From Brugia malayi (Eukaryota; Nematoda; Chromadorea; Rhabditida; Onchocercidae), in NCBI RefSeq assembly GCF_000002995.4, contig NW_025062476.1, forward strand, positions 2,723,001 through 2,787,000: a stretch of 64,000 bases of DNA. Direction: 5' to 3'. The position numbers and the translations under genes were made by a program. The notes below the pieces were generated by a model. It was not told the DNA's origin. It saw only the letters and a list, made by a program, of their open reading frames with translations, and did not search any database. Positions 51,298-63,461 of the stretch are shown here, piece by piece; positions within the stretch are counted from its first letter, which is position 1, and each line of letters opens with the position of its first letter.

Positions 51298-54200
51298 CCT
51301 GAAAAAAAAAAAAAGAAAAAACATTAAGTTGCTAAGGAACACAAATAAATAATTAATTATTGTTCGCTTTCCGAGGAGGAAATTTGTTATTTGCTTAAAC
51401 ATTTAAAATCATCTATGCCATTTATTATGCATGCATAAAAATAATTTTAAATTAAAAATTTTGACTGATAAAGTAACAAAGTTTATTTTAAAATGAATTC
51501 TGTCATTTTTTTTTTTTTTTTTTATTTACTTTTTCATATATTTTCAATGCATTTAACAACATTCAAATATTTTAAAATATTAAATTGAATATCAGTATGA
51601 TATCATACTGATATTGTAATTAATTTGATAAATTATTCATATCAAATATTAAGGAAAAGCATTGATAAGATTTGAATGATAATAAATAGAAAGTTGAAAA
51701 AAAAAAAAAATTAAATGATAAATATATTTTGAGGGATAGCACAGGAAGGTACAATCTATGAAATATTTTGGAAAAAGGAGTAGTAGTGATTTTGATGAAG
51801 AAATGAGGATTATCAGTAGAAAGATGTCAAGAATTGATAAGATTAATGGAAGGAAAAGTTAGCAGGTATGTAGTAAAGAGAGAGAGAGAAAGAGAAAAAG
51901 AGAGAGAGAGAAAAGCAGAAAGGGAAATTGGAAAGAATGATAAAGGAACAGTGCCAAATTATTTGATGGCAACAATTATTAAAGTAAATGAAAAAATTGT
52001 TGTAAAAATATTTTAATTTTCATAAAATCAAAAAAAAAAAAAAAAAGACTCTTCTTATTGCATTTGGCATAAAACGTAAAACTTTGAACGTGTTTATCAC
52101 GTTTGACGTGCAAACGTTTAGTTGACAGGTGCTAGAAATGAAATTGGTATGTAAATGAATACAAAATTTCCTTTTAAAAATTATAAAGTAACTTTTAAAA
52201 TTTTTACATGAAATGGTTCTGATAAATTAGGATAGTATCTGGGAAATTTTGAAATTAATTGTTTGAAAAAACTAAAATCTCAGAAATATCACAGAAAATT
52301 AAAAATGACCGCTATAAACATTCATCTGGAATATTTATTTATAGAAGCCGGTCAATAAATCATTTCATTTCAGCTTTACTGCCGTAATGGTCAATCACAT
52401 ATTCCGGAAACACGAGTTCCATCCTTATGTCCATCATCCAGCACTTCGTGCGGTTATTTCGAATTCGGAAAAATATTTTTGCCAGGAGATAAGGAAGAAC
52501 TGTTAGCATTCTATGAATGTATCGATTCCAGTATTCTTATTACTGATAATGATGATAATGATGAGCTAAAACAGGTTCACATATTGCATATTTAATTTTT
52601 AAAAAATCATTTCGAATATTTTTTTTTTTTTTAGATCAAAGAAATTTAAATTAAAAGAGAAGAAAAACAAAAACTGATAACTAGGATTACAACAGGATAG
52701 AGTAGCATTATCTGTTAACAATTATCAGTTTAAATGATTATCATCAATCATTATTATAACTGAAATGTCTTATAATTTCTTCTCACTTAAAAATTAAAAT
52801 AATTTTTGAACAATACTAACATATAATTAAACAATTACAATACAATTAATTAAAGTTTAATAATTTGTGCTTTGTAAATTAAAATTAATCATTGCAGTTT
52901 AATTCAACTGCAAAATATTTATTTGCATCTTATAAAATAAAATTAAATTTAAAACAAAAATCTTTTGTACAAATGAAATTGCTAAAATTGTTCACTAAAA
53001 TTTAAGTAGCAAAAAAAAAAAAAAAAAGATTCAGAATAAAACTTTTTCATAATTAAAATTTATGAATATATAATCGCTAATATCAATGCTAATTTTATTT
53101 TAGTTATTATTTTCGAAATATTGTGATGATCAGGCACGTTGTCGAGAAATAATGCTTTCTTCATTCAATCCTAAATTTATTCAATATTTAATTGAACAAA
53201 GTGATGATAGATATTTGAATAAGAGAAATGATGATAAATTACAACGATTATTGACAAAGAGAATAAAATTTTGTTGCGCTATCAATGATTATCTTCTTCA
53301 GAAAATTATTCATTCTAATGAAAATGTTCTTCGTAAGTTCTTCTTTTTTTTTTTTTTTTTTCTCTTCCCTTTTCATTGGCTAATTAATTAATTCTCTCTT
53401 TACATTAATAAATTAAATATGATTATTTGAGAATTTAAAAGAAAAAAAAAAAACAGAAACAGAAATGACAATTAAAAATCTTTGTTTATTTTATTTAAAA
53501 ATTATTTTATATCTTTCTAAACTGTGATAAGCATATTTTGTAAGAAAATTAATTGATATGACTATTTATTAATAATATAATTTTAAAAAATTTATAATTT
53601 AAAATATAATTTTAAAAAAAAAAAGAAAATTAAATGAATTTTTTCAATGTGCTCTTTTGTTTACAGCAACATTAGCACCTGCTGAACCAGTCATCTGCAA
53701 TAATGTTTACTGTCAAGGTGCGCCAATTGGATGTCTCAGTTACACGGAATACAATCAAACGAAACAATCAGAAGGAGTCGAGAATGAGGACGAGAACGAG
53801 AACGAGAACGAGAACGAGAGGGATGTCATATTTGTACAACCTGTACATATCAATTATGAAGACTATACAATGATTTCATCTCAAGTATTCATATTTTAAA
53901 ATTTATATGAAATACTGCAAGAAAAATATTTCAAAATTTATTTAAAATATTGCAAAGAAAAAACAAAAAAAAAAAAAAAAACAAAAAGCAATAATATATA
54001 AGTTTTTCTCTTTAATTTTGTTAAAACAATAAATTTTTTAAATAATTTAAATTGAAATTTTTGAAATAATTTAAATTTATAGTTGTAATGTTAGTTTGTT
54101 TTATTTTTGTTAAGAATTATTTATTTTAGTCTATAAATAATAAATATATGATGAAGTATATAACCGAATATCATTGTGTTTATCGACATTTTAACGATGA

Positions 54201-55254
54201 ATTATATCGATACTGCTTGCTGATAAATGATCAGCCATCTAGTGATAATCATTGCTTTTATGGTGATGGTTATCACATATGTTGTTGTTTTCTTCAAAGA
54301 GGTATCATTTAGTAAATATAGCTATTCAAATATGCTAATTAATATTTCAAAATTATATTTTCAATTTTTTTTCGAAAAAAAAAAAAAAAAAGATTTACCT
54401 AAAAAAATTTTTTTAGGAGCTCGAACTTGTGATCCGTTATCAGCAAAAATAATCGCGAAAACATCGACAGAAATTTCTGAAATTATTCCCAATAAATCGA
54501 CAATATCTTTGCATGCATTTAATACAAATATTAAAACTAAACTTCGTACTAAGTTTGTTCTTTTTTTTTTTTTGAAATTGGATTTTTTTTTTACTTTCTT
54601 ATTAACTGAAATGCAAAATAAATTTAAATTACACATTTTAATTTATTTTTTTTAAGTTAAATTTGCAAACGTTAATGTGTGCAAATACAATAAATGAAAA
54701 TAGAATGTCAATTAGTAAGCAAATTTTGATAGCTTATCATTAATTTAATATTTCTGATTATTTAATAATTAGATATTCGAATTTATTTGAATTAAATTTT
54801 TCACTGAACAACTAATTGGGAATTTTTCAAATGATTGATCATTTGCAGTATATCATAAACTAGCAGAAAATGTACCATTTCAAATTTGTTTATCATTTTA
54901 CAAATTACAAGTGATAAAAAAGTAATTATTACTTTTAATATTAAAGTATAATCGTTTAAAAGTATTATGAAAAAAAAAAAAAAAAAAAGGGGAAAAGTGG
55001 CATAAGTTATTGTGCTTATTACTAATTTGTAATTAATTATTTTTGTATTCCTCATTATCATTTATAAGTTCAGATGTCGCGCAGTTTATGAGATGTCATC
55101 AGAATCTGAAATTTCGATGAATCGTAATGGTCGGAAAAAATTCTTTTGCGAAACAAATGTTATTAGCATATCAAATTCGTACTATTTTTGTCATATTTTA
55201 CTTATACTTTGTTACTTTATTAATAATTATTTTAGTATAGTTGTTATTTTATAA
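50764..55254 (+). CDS. Secreted Cys-rich protein with two ET/Ly6-like modules, likely GPI-anchored
   Basis: Seven exons: 50764-50853, 52374-52574, 53104-53332, 53667-53884, 54130-54301, 54417-54552, 55074-55254; phases close to 408 aa. Residues 1-18 or so form a signal peptide (MIAFVCLIIISIVW). Module 1 (about 31-165) begins LYCRNG, then CPSSSTSCGYFEF, FYECIDS, KYCDDQARC and FCC. Module 2 (about 181-310) begins ICNNVYCQG, then GCLSY, an acidic (EN)n insert, CVYRHF, RYC, HICCCF and TCDP. The CPSS...CGY and CCC...C pattern resembles the nematode ET module, a Ly6-like three-finger relative, but spacing is longer than usual. Exon 7 gives a last hydrophobic stretch (about 384-408) with no tail, as in a GPI signal. 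The exon 6 donor (AA/GTTTGT) was chosen because it opens this frame. Function unknown; probably a cell-surface or secreted ligand or co-receptor. Confidence 0.72.
51271..51300. repeat. (CT)n microsatellite in intron
   Basis: CT dinucleotide run in the first intron of the Cys-rich protein gene, followed by poly(A). Confidence 0.9.
51588..51615. repeat. 28-bp perfect palindrome
   Basis: AATATCAGTATGAT is followed directly by its exact reverse complement, with no spacer. It lies in the first intron of the Cys-rich protein gene. Confidence 0.9.
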
Positions 55255-56912
55255 GTTATTTAAGAAAAATGAATTTAAAATAATTACAATTGAAAGAAAA
55301 TTGTGTGCTATTTTAAGTTAAAATTAAATGACTGATTTGAATTTCAATATTTTGATGAAAAGATAGAAACGAATAATTCTTTACTTATATTTATAAATAA
55401 AACGAGAACCTATTAAAAGGTGAGCAATTGAAATGAAGCAGTAATTGTTGTTGGATTATTTAAATAATGAATTAAATTGATTGATTATTATCAGTAATGA
55501 TACTGATAAGCAATTGTTATCAATCAAAAGTGATAAATGATATGAATTATTTACAGTATTAACAATATCAATAAAAATTAAAAAAAAAAATGAATTATAC
55601 ATAAGCGACAGATTAATTGTTGAAATTAAAAGTAATATTTAGAAAGTATTCAGTCTGATAAAAAAATGAATTAATAATTTTTAATTGGATGCAAAAAAAA
55701 AAAAAAAAAAAAATGAAACAAATAAAAGAGTAAAACTTATTTTTACAATTATAATAGACATTTAAACTTATTTTATCACATCTTTTTTTCTTTTTTTCCA
55801 ATAAAAATTTTAAGCTAAATGATTAAAGAAAAAATTTCTCTCTTTAAAACAATATTGTCAAATGAAAAAATTTTTTTTCTTCGACAATTTTCATTTTCCA
55901 ATTTTTCATTATTTTTTCGAGAAATTAATTTTTAAAAATGAATTTTAAAAAAAGTGTAAGCATATTTTTTCTTTCGTTCAATAATAAATTATACACACAT
56001 CAAATTGATTACTTTCAAACTGATTATGATAGTTTTTCACGCATCTTTCAACAATTTTCATTTTATGGCTTTTCTTAATTTTCAGATAAACTATGTTAAA
56101 TTGATGTTTGCTCAAATATTTCTCTTCAATATAACTTTTAAACTTAAAACTCTCTCAAATGAATTTTTTTTTTTTTTAAGTTTGAAATTAATATTCTGTT
56201 GCTTTTCCTTCTTTTCTTATTATCTGTCTAATTATAATGAAAATTTTTCAAATACTTTTCTACCTTTTTTAAATGAGAAATTTTAAATAAATTAATAAGA
56301 CATGAATTACACATTTAAAAATTAATAATTTTTATAAAATTTACATTTTTACATTTCAAATTTATTCATATCATTCATTTTCTTGTACATTTAATTTCAA
56401 TTAAACATTTTGCATACTTTTCATTTTTCAGTTCATTTCGGAATTATTCCAGTAGAATCGAAAAGTTTTATATTTTTTTTTTATGTTTTTCAATTTTTGT
56501 TTTATGCTATCAAATTTTTCATCTTTTTATACGGGAATTCTTTGAAATAAATGAAGGATGATGTAATGAACATTTCAACGTATATTTGAATAATTTAGCT
56601 TATTTTATCTCTTTGATAATTAATTAATTAATTGATATAATTAAGTAAATAAAACAGCTTTTATAGATAATTTGTGATAATTTGATTTAATTGTAAAATT
56701 AGGTAAACGATGTAAAATTTCAATTGGTATTGAGTAATGATTCCATAATTTCAAAGTATTTTATAAATAAGCGAGCAATAAGTGTAACTAAAAAATATAA
56801 TTTTGTGTGTTTATTAAACAGATAAATAAGATTTTTAATTTTTAACTTAAAAATTTTGAATTTAAAAATTCTACAATATATGCGAATTATTTTTTAGCAA
56901 AAAATAAATTCA
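55255..56912. other. AT-rich intergenic spacer
   Basis: About 1.7 kb between two same-strand genes, with poly(A)/(T) runs. No exon or RNA gene seen. The distance is too long for a typical nematode operon spacer. Confidence 0.6.
56896..56897 (+). other. Splice or spliced-leader acceptor before receptor start
   Basis: ATTTTTTAG ends at 56897, 15 nt upstream of the ATG at 56913, giving a very short 5' UTR typical of trans-spliced nematode messages. Confidence 0.5.
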
Positions 56913-59900
56913 ATGTCGCTTATATCGGTTCCATTAGCAATACCGGAAGATTACATTTCATCTTCATCGGGTAGGTTTTCAATTAAATGTGATGTGTTTC
57001 TTGTCATCTGAATTGATGACACATTCTTATAGAAGGTGCGTCAGACATTTTGGTGACAGGAACAAATGCGCCTAACAAAGAATTGGGCGGAAAAGATGAA
57101 AAGAATGTAAGAGAAGAAAAAAGAAATTCGATGGAATCAATGCTATCACCGCTAATTACATATATGCGACTGTTGGGCTTTACAAATATAACAAATAATG
57201 ATCGATTACAGAAACCTTTACTAGTTTACAATATTTTGGTGATAATTTGTTTGGTAAGTGTATTTGAATTGCTGTAATCAGGGAATGATAATGATGATAA
57301 TGTTACTGTGATGATAATGATAATAACTTAATAAAAATAACAATAATAAGTAATATTAAAAAAAACAGGAAACAAATGTTTATAAGCTAGAATATAGTGA
57401 TTATAAATAGTGATAGCAGTCTTGAATAACTCTGAATAGTGATTATAAATAGTGATAGCAGTCTTGAATAACTCTGAATAGTGATTATAAATAGTGATAG
57501 CAGTCTTGAATAACTCTGAATAGTGATTATAAATAGTGATAGCAGTCTTGAATAACTCTGAATAGTGATTATAAATAGTGATAGCAGTCTTGAATAACTC
57601 TGAATAGTGATTATAAATAGTGATAGCAGTCTTGAATAACTCTGAATAGTGATTATAAATAGTGATAGCAGTCTTGAATAACTCTGAATAGTGATTATAA
57701 ATAGTGATAGCAGTCTTGAATAACTCTGAATAGTGATTATAAATAGTGATAGCAGTCTTGAATAACTCTGAATAGTGATTATAAATAGTGATAGCAGTCT
57801 TGAATAACTCTGAATAGTGATTATAAATAGTGATAGCAGTCTTGAATAATTCTGATAAAATTTTAGGACAAGAAACAATTGATAAAATAAATAAATTGTC
57901 ACATTAATTTCATAAATTCTAGCTTATAAACAAAGTTGGAAATCAAGAAAACAACAAAATTCTTTGCTTAAAATTCATTTAATAGTGATGAATTTTATGC
58001 CAAATAAATTTGTTTAATAGCAAATTTTAATTTTAAGGCTATAAGAATAACTAAATTTTGCTGAATAAATTATTTTTATCAATTTCCTTTTTATATATTT
58101 TATTTTTTTAACAATTATTTGCATAATTATCACGCAATACACAAACTTTTGTTCCTTTCGTATGATGGATTTACGGTACGATTTGCATTTACAACTGCAA
58201 ATGCACTCTTCTTAGCAAGGTAAAATTAATAAAATAAATTATAAATTATAACACTTCGAAAATTATTCCTTCTCGCATATAAAATTTTTTTTATTTATTT
58301 GAATCATTTTAAATTTTAAAATAAATTTTCCATTTTTTTCATTCATCGCTTTTTTTTTTTTTTGCTTCATTTTTAATTGCTATAAAAAAAAATTCTCTTG
58401 TTTTTTTTGTAAACTAATGTTAGAGTAAAAATGTAAAAAATTTAATAGTCGATTTTTAAAAAGAAAGTTCTAATTTATAAATTTGAAATCAAAAATTTAA
58501 GAAATAAAAATTGTTTACAGTGGTGGCATTTGTGCATCATTTCTATATTTCATGCAAAAAAATCTGTTAATGTTAAACGAAAGTGTTATCAGTCAGATAG
58601 AATCATTTGATGAAAAATTTTATTGCTCGAAAAGAATACGAAAATTTTGTAAATTAATGGTTGTTGTTATTTTCGTTTCTTCTTGTATTACCGTCCTTTT
58701 TGATAGCAGTTTGTTTTGTTTTGTTTTGTTTTTTTTTTTCTTCTTGTTTCTTTCTTCAGAATACAAAATTATAAAATTTAATTAGTTGCTTTTTAAATTA
58801 TTTTAAAATTAAAATAATTTCCACTTAAAATTAGCAATGAAATATTAGTAATTGATAAAAAAAAAAAATAAATAATAGTAATTTGAACAGAACTTTAAAT
58901 TATAATAATATGTATATATATATATATATTGTATTTTATTTTATTTTATTTTATCATAAAATGTTACATCAATTTGAAATGTTTCATGCAGTAATCACTA
59001 AGTAATTAACTAATTAATTAATTAATTAATTAATTAATGCAAATATTCAAACAATAATTGTTGCATTTATCTCTTTCCCCTGTTCTTCTAAACAATTTTC
59101 ACTATCTTTCGGGAGGAAAAAGATCACCAAAAAAGCTTAAATTAAATATAAACAAATGTAATTTAATTCATAATTCTTATTATAAACAAAATCCTATTAA
59201 TATGAATGCTTTACACTCGAAGTTAGCTTAAGAATTTTGCAAAAAAAAAAAAAAAAAGAACTTTTATTTACATTTAACTTTTCTTCTCTGTTTAGCTTCA
59301 AAAAGGCAAAAAAAAAAAATCAAATTCATTGGGATATAAATTGAAATAAACTATGAAATAAACTATATCATTTTTTTCTATCAGTAAAAAAATAATTAAA
59401 ATAACTGATAAAATGAAATAAAATATTTTGCACTAATTGTTTGAATAAAATAAACAACAATCAAATATTAAATGTAATAAATTGTATTACTGTAAACATT
59501 TATATATCAATGAAAAAAATTTGTAGTACAACGTATTGAAGTAACAACTAACGATCACGTAACTTCCACGTTTTACACTATTTATTACTTTGTTGATTAT
59601 TACGTCGCATTTATGGCGCAATCAGCTTTAATGAGTTGTACAATACTTTATTTCTTGCCAAACTATATTTTGGCACGATGTTTGGATAAGCTTATAAATG
59701 ATATGTATCATGCTGGAGTTATGCTTGATGGCGAGTAAGTATTATTTAATTTATTTTTCTCTTTTCTCTTTAAAGTATATTTTTTTTTCTAAATTTAATA
59801 AATTTTAATTAATCAAATCAAATATAAGTATGATAATATATGAATAATATGAGAAATATGATAAGATATGTAATCATTAAGCTTTCAATTCTGATTATTT

Positions 59901-62325
59901 TTAAGATTTTGATTTTTAAATTGTTTTAAGTCATATTTATCACTATGATAATGATCTTTAGCATGATTCAAAAAAAGGATTCAAATTCAAATTAAAATGT
60001 CAGATAGATTTAATGATTTGAATTTGTTTTCCTTCAATGAGTGAATGTTATCATCAATATTTCTGTGTGAAACATTCAAATGTTTATTTATTTTTTTTTT
60101 TTTTTGTTTAAATTTCATATTATAATTTAAAATTGAAATCGTTTTGCATGAAGGAAAGCTCTGATATTAAAAGAAGTGTTAAAATAATGGTACAAAGACG
60201 ATTTTTATCAGAAATTATTAACAAGAATCATTATTATTATTATTAGGAATAGTAAAATTTTAAGTTGACAAAGTTAAATAAAGTGAAGTAAAAAAAAAGA
60301 AAAAGAAGTGATAGTAGTAAGGGAAAAGTTGATAATTTAATAAAACAGTAAAATACTTTTTATTCATTCAAATATTTGATTAAAAATGATAACTAATAAA
60401 ATGAATAATAAAGGTCTTTCACAGGATGACATCTGAAAATGCTCTAAATAAACTGGAATCATTCCAGAAGCGATATCAGGTTATCACTATTAAAAATGCT
60501 ATTTGCTTGTGGTGATAATGATAGTGAATGAATGATTGTATTGTATGATGATAGACATAACAAATGATAATTAGAAGAATTCATAATCATGAAATGTTAT
60601 CTTTTGAGATGGATGGATGGATCAGTTTGAAGATGATTGTTTTATTCAGAAAATATTGCAAAATTTCCGATCTAATTGATAAGAATGAAAAAAAAAAAAA
60701 ACTATTCTTTAACACTTTGTATTGTTTCTTTAAAAAAAAAAATTATTGATTTAGACTAATTTAAATTATTTCTTTCTTTCAAAAATTTGATAATTTTCTT
60801 AAATGTTACATATATTTTGTAAATTCTTTGTATTTGTTCATTTATTTACAATTTCCCTCAATTTCTCTCATCTTTAATTACTTCTAAAAATTTTCAGCTT
60901 CTCAAAAAAGCCGCTAATGTTATCGAATTTAATTTCAAATACATCGCATTCTATGTGCAAACGATTTGTTTAATTGAATTATCCTGTCTACTTTATGCAT
61001 ATTTACAAAATTTAAATTGGAATTGGTTTGATACAATATTATTTCTCATTTTCGTCATTCAAATCACTTCATTTATGTTATCATTTATAGTACCAGCATA
61101 TCTCAATTATGAAAAGGTTTTCTCTACTTATTATTACAATTAAATTTTGTAATCTAATTAGATTGGACAGTGCTAAAGGATAATAAATGGAATAGTGAAA
61201 TATTGAAATTTACTTATACATTTAAGAATAATTTCTTAAAAGTTACAGCTATCATTTTATTAGTGCAAAAATTTCAAATTTTCAAATTGGTTTGAAAATA
61301 ATAATAGCACTAATGGTTTTTTTTTTGAAACTTTTAATGGTCAGAAAGTTTTGTATACTTTATTAAGTTGTTAAGAGGAAGAATTACCAGTAATTATGCT
61401 TTTGAAATGATTAATACAATTGCTGGATATTATAAAAAAAAGAAAAGAATTGTTGAATGATTAAAGAAATAATTTTGATATTGATATTATTTATCATCCT
61501 TTGATATATAGTTCTTGTAATTGTTCCATTTATGTTTGTTATAGTAGGTATAAATAAGTAAACAGTAAATATGAGTAATACTACTTACTAATGTGTTTAT
61601 TAATTTTTTGACATTACTTTCCGTTTCTTTTTTTGTTAATTTTAATCAAAACAATATTTTACAGAATAAAAAGATATCGGAAATATGTCCGGAAATGTTC
61701 GAAAAACAAATGCAAAAAGATTCAAATGTTGTGCTAGCGGTTAGTTTCGCAGGGAAATTATTTCTTAGTGTATCATTTTCATTTTTTTTTTTTTTTTTGG
61801 ATTAAAAAGCAAAGAATTTTAGAGTTTGAAAATAAAAATGAAAACATACTTTTGATCTTTAATATTTGGTAATAAGATAATAGCTCTCAAATGGTTCATG
61901 ATCACAAGTATTCATTTCTAATTTACCTATAAATAATTACCGGATAATCGGATGATTAGTTTAGGTTAGGATTACAAACTTTTATTGGTAAAATGTTATT
62001 TTAGCTTAACTGATTTCGCACTTATAGACTAAAGTGCTAATGTTTATGTATCAACTTGAAGCAATGCCAATAATTTTCACTTCTGGTGGATTCTTCGTTG
62101 TCAAACGTTCACTTCTTCCTACAGTGAGTGTGTTCCTGCTTTCAAAAGAGTTTTTAATTTAACCTTAATCTTAATCTTGTTTGAATATAATTATATCTAA
62201 TTTAACAAATGTTTTATTATCCTAAGCTGGTTTCGTTCATGCTCACTTATGTTTTCCTGATGATTCAACTCGGACAAACACCGGCATGTGTAATGGACAA
62301 TAGCATGTCCGTGAAATCAGTTTGA
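56913..62325 (+). CDS. Gustatory-receptor-family 7TM protein (GUR/LITE-1/EGL-47-like)
   Basis: Plasma-membrane receptor of the invertebrate gustatory receptor superfamily, which has inverted topology compared with GPCRs. Exons: 56913-56970, 57033-57253, exon 3 ending at 58219 (start unresolved, about 58113), 58521-58708, 59527-59734, 60425-60479, 60898-61116, 61665-61739, 62028-62123, 62227-62325. About 440 aa. Residues 1-60 are polar (cytoplasmic), then SPLITYMRLLGF before TM1, as in insect GRs. Later helices include KLMVVVIFVSSCITVLF, MSCTILYFLPNYI, FYVQTICLIELSCLLYAYL and FLIFVIQITSFMLSFIV. The last helix has the family signature TYVFLMIQ (consensus TYhhhhhQF) after SGGFFVVKRSLLPT. In C. 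elegans this family includes the light/peroxide sensors LITE-1 and GUR-3. All junctions close in phase except the acceptor of exon 3, where no AG is found. It may therefore be functional with an unusual splice site, mis-sequenced, or recently broken. Confidence 0.82.
57397..57858. repeat. 42-bp minisatellite, 11 copies, in intron 2
   Basis: Eleven nearly identical 42-bp units (GTGATTATAAATAGTGATAG then CAGTCTTGAATAACTCTGAA and TA) start at 57397 and recur every 42 bp to 57817. Because 42 is a multiple of 3, the minus strand stays open and encodes a 14-residue repeat (SYSRLLSLFIITIQ); this is probably not a gene. It lies in the second intron of the gustatory-type receptor. Confidence 0.95.
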
Positions 62326-63461
62326 AACAGTATTGCAATTTCTGAACAGATACTTACTTTTTAAATGTTTCACTTAACATTTTTATGACTTGAAAGGTAG
62401 TAAAAATATCGAAAGGTAAAGTGATAAGAAATATATGGAAAGATGAGATGATAAAAGTGTAGAAAATTTTGCACTTTTCCCTTGTAAAGAAATCAATGAA
62501 GGATGGCATTGATGATTCACTATTTATAAATTTATTGTATAATGAAAAATAGTCGCACATGACTACTTTTCTTATCATCTTGCAATATTCTAATTTCTGT
62601 CCATTAATACAACGAATAAACTGCTAATATCACCAACAAATATGCTAACCTCAGAATTAATAAGAGTAGGAAGTAACGGATTTTGTTCCATTTCAAAAAT
62701 TTTAGCAGAAATGCATTGAACCAACTGGAGATGCAATTATTATTCATTACGTTACACAGCAGTGTAAATAACAGCTGAAAAGGGAAATTATTGGTAAAAT
62801 GCATTTCTGCGAAAAGGCATGTTGCATAACTTTACAATGCACAAAACATGCCATCAGCCTCCCTCAACGTGGACATGAAAAGCTTTGAAGAATCACAATG
62901 AGATAAAGCGTTACTTTGTTTATTCAACTGCTTTATAGGAAAACAGGATACAGAAAAGTATAAAACTTTGCTCAATTCCAAATCTTTTCGAAAGATTGAC
63001 TTTTTACAATTTGTTACAGAGAGAGGAAAGAGAGAGTGAGAGATAAACAGAGAGAGAGGAAGAGTAAATTTCATTAACATTTAATGAACAGTTTAAAAAA
63101 TTCTACATTTGGAAAAGTTAGAACTTCCTCCAAAAGCAAAACTTTTTATAAGGCATTAATTTATAAAGGGAATAACGGACCACTTTTAGTATTCAAAAGA
63201 AAAAACCAGCGCTTCGAGAGAGAAGTTCGCATTATGGCTGCATTTTGCAATTTGAAAAATATTCATTTACGGACGTGTCACATAATCGAAACTATGATAA
63301 GTTGATAGCAATATTATGAAAGTCTCCAAGGTGAACTGGAAACTAGAGAAACAATTACATAAATGTTCGAATTTTATATCCAAGTATGCAAATATACTTT
63401 AAACAAAAAAAAACTCTTCCTTATATTTAAGTCTAAATGCAAACTCCGGTCACTCAAACCC
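62326..63461. other. Spacer between two convergent genes
   Basis: The receptor gene (+) and rab-7 (-) converge here, so this holds both 3' UTRs. Base composition becomes less homopolymer-rich from about 62.3 kb. Open frames at 62354-62804 (-), 62832-63080 (-) and 63084-63305 (+) lack recognisable domains. Confidence 0.5.

Noticed and set aside
57387..57902. 171-codon minus-strand open frame
   Set aside because: It is the translation of a 42-bp minisatellite whose period is a multiple of three; no start context, splice partner or domain.
50764..62325. Operon containing the Cys-rich protein and the receptor
   Set aside because: The spacer is about 1.7 kb, far longer than usual nematode operon gaps, and each start has its own acceptor-like signal.
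62832..63305. Open frames on both strands near rab-7
   Set aside because: No recognisable domain; position fits the rab-7 3' UTR and convergent spacer.
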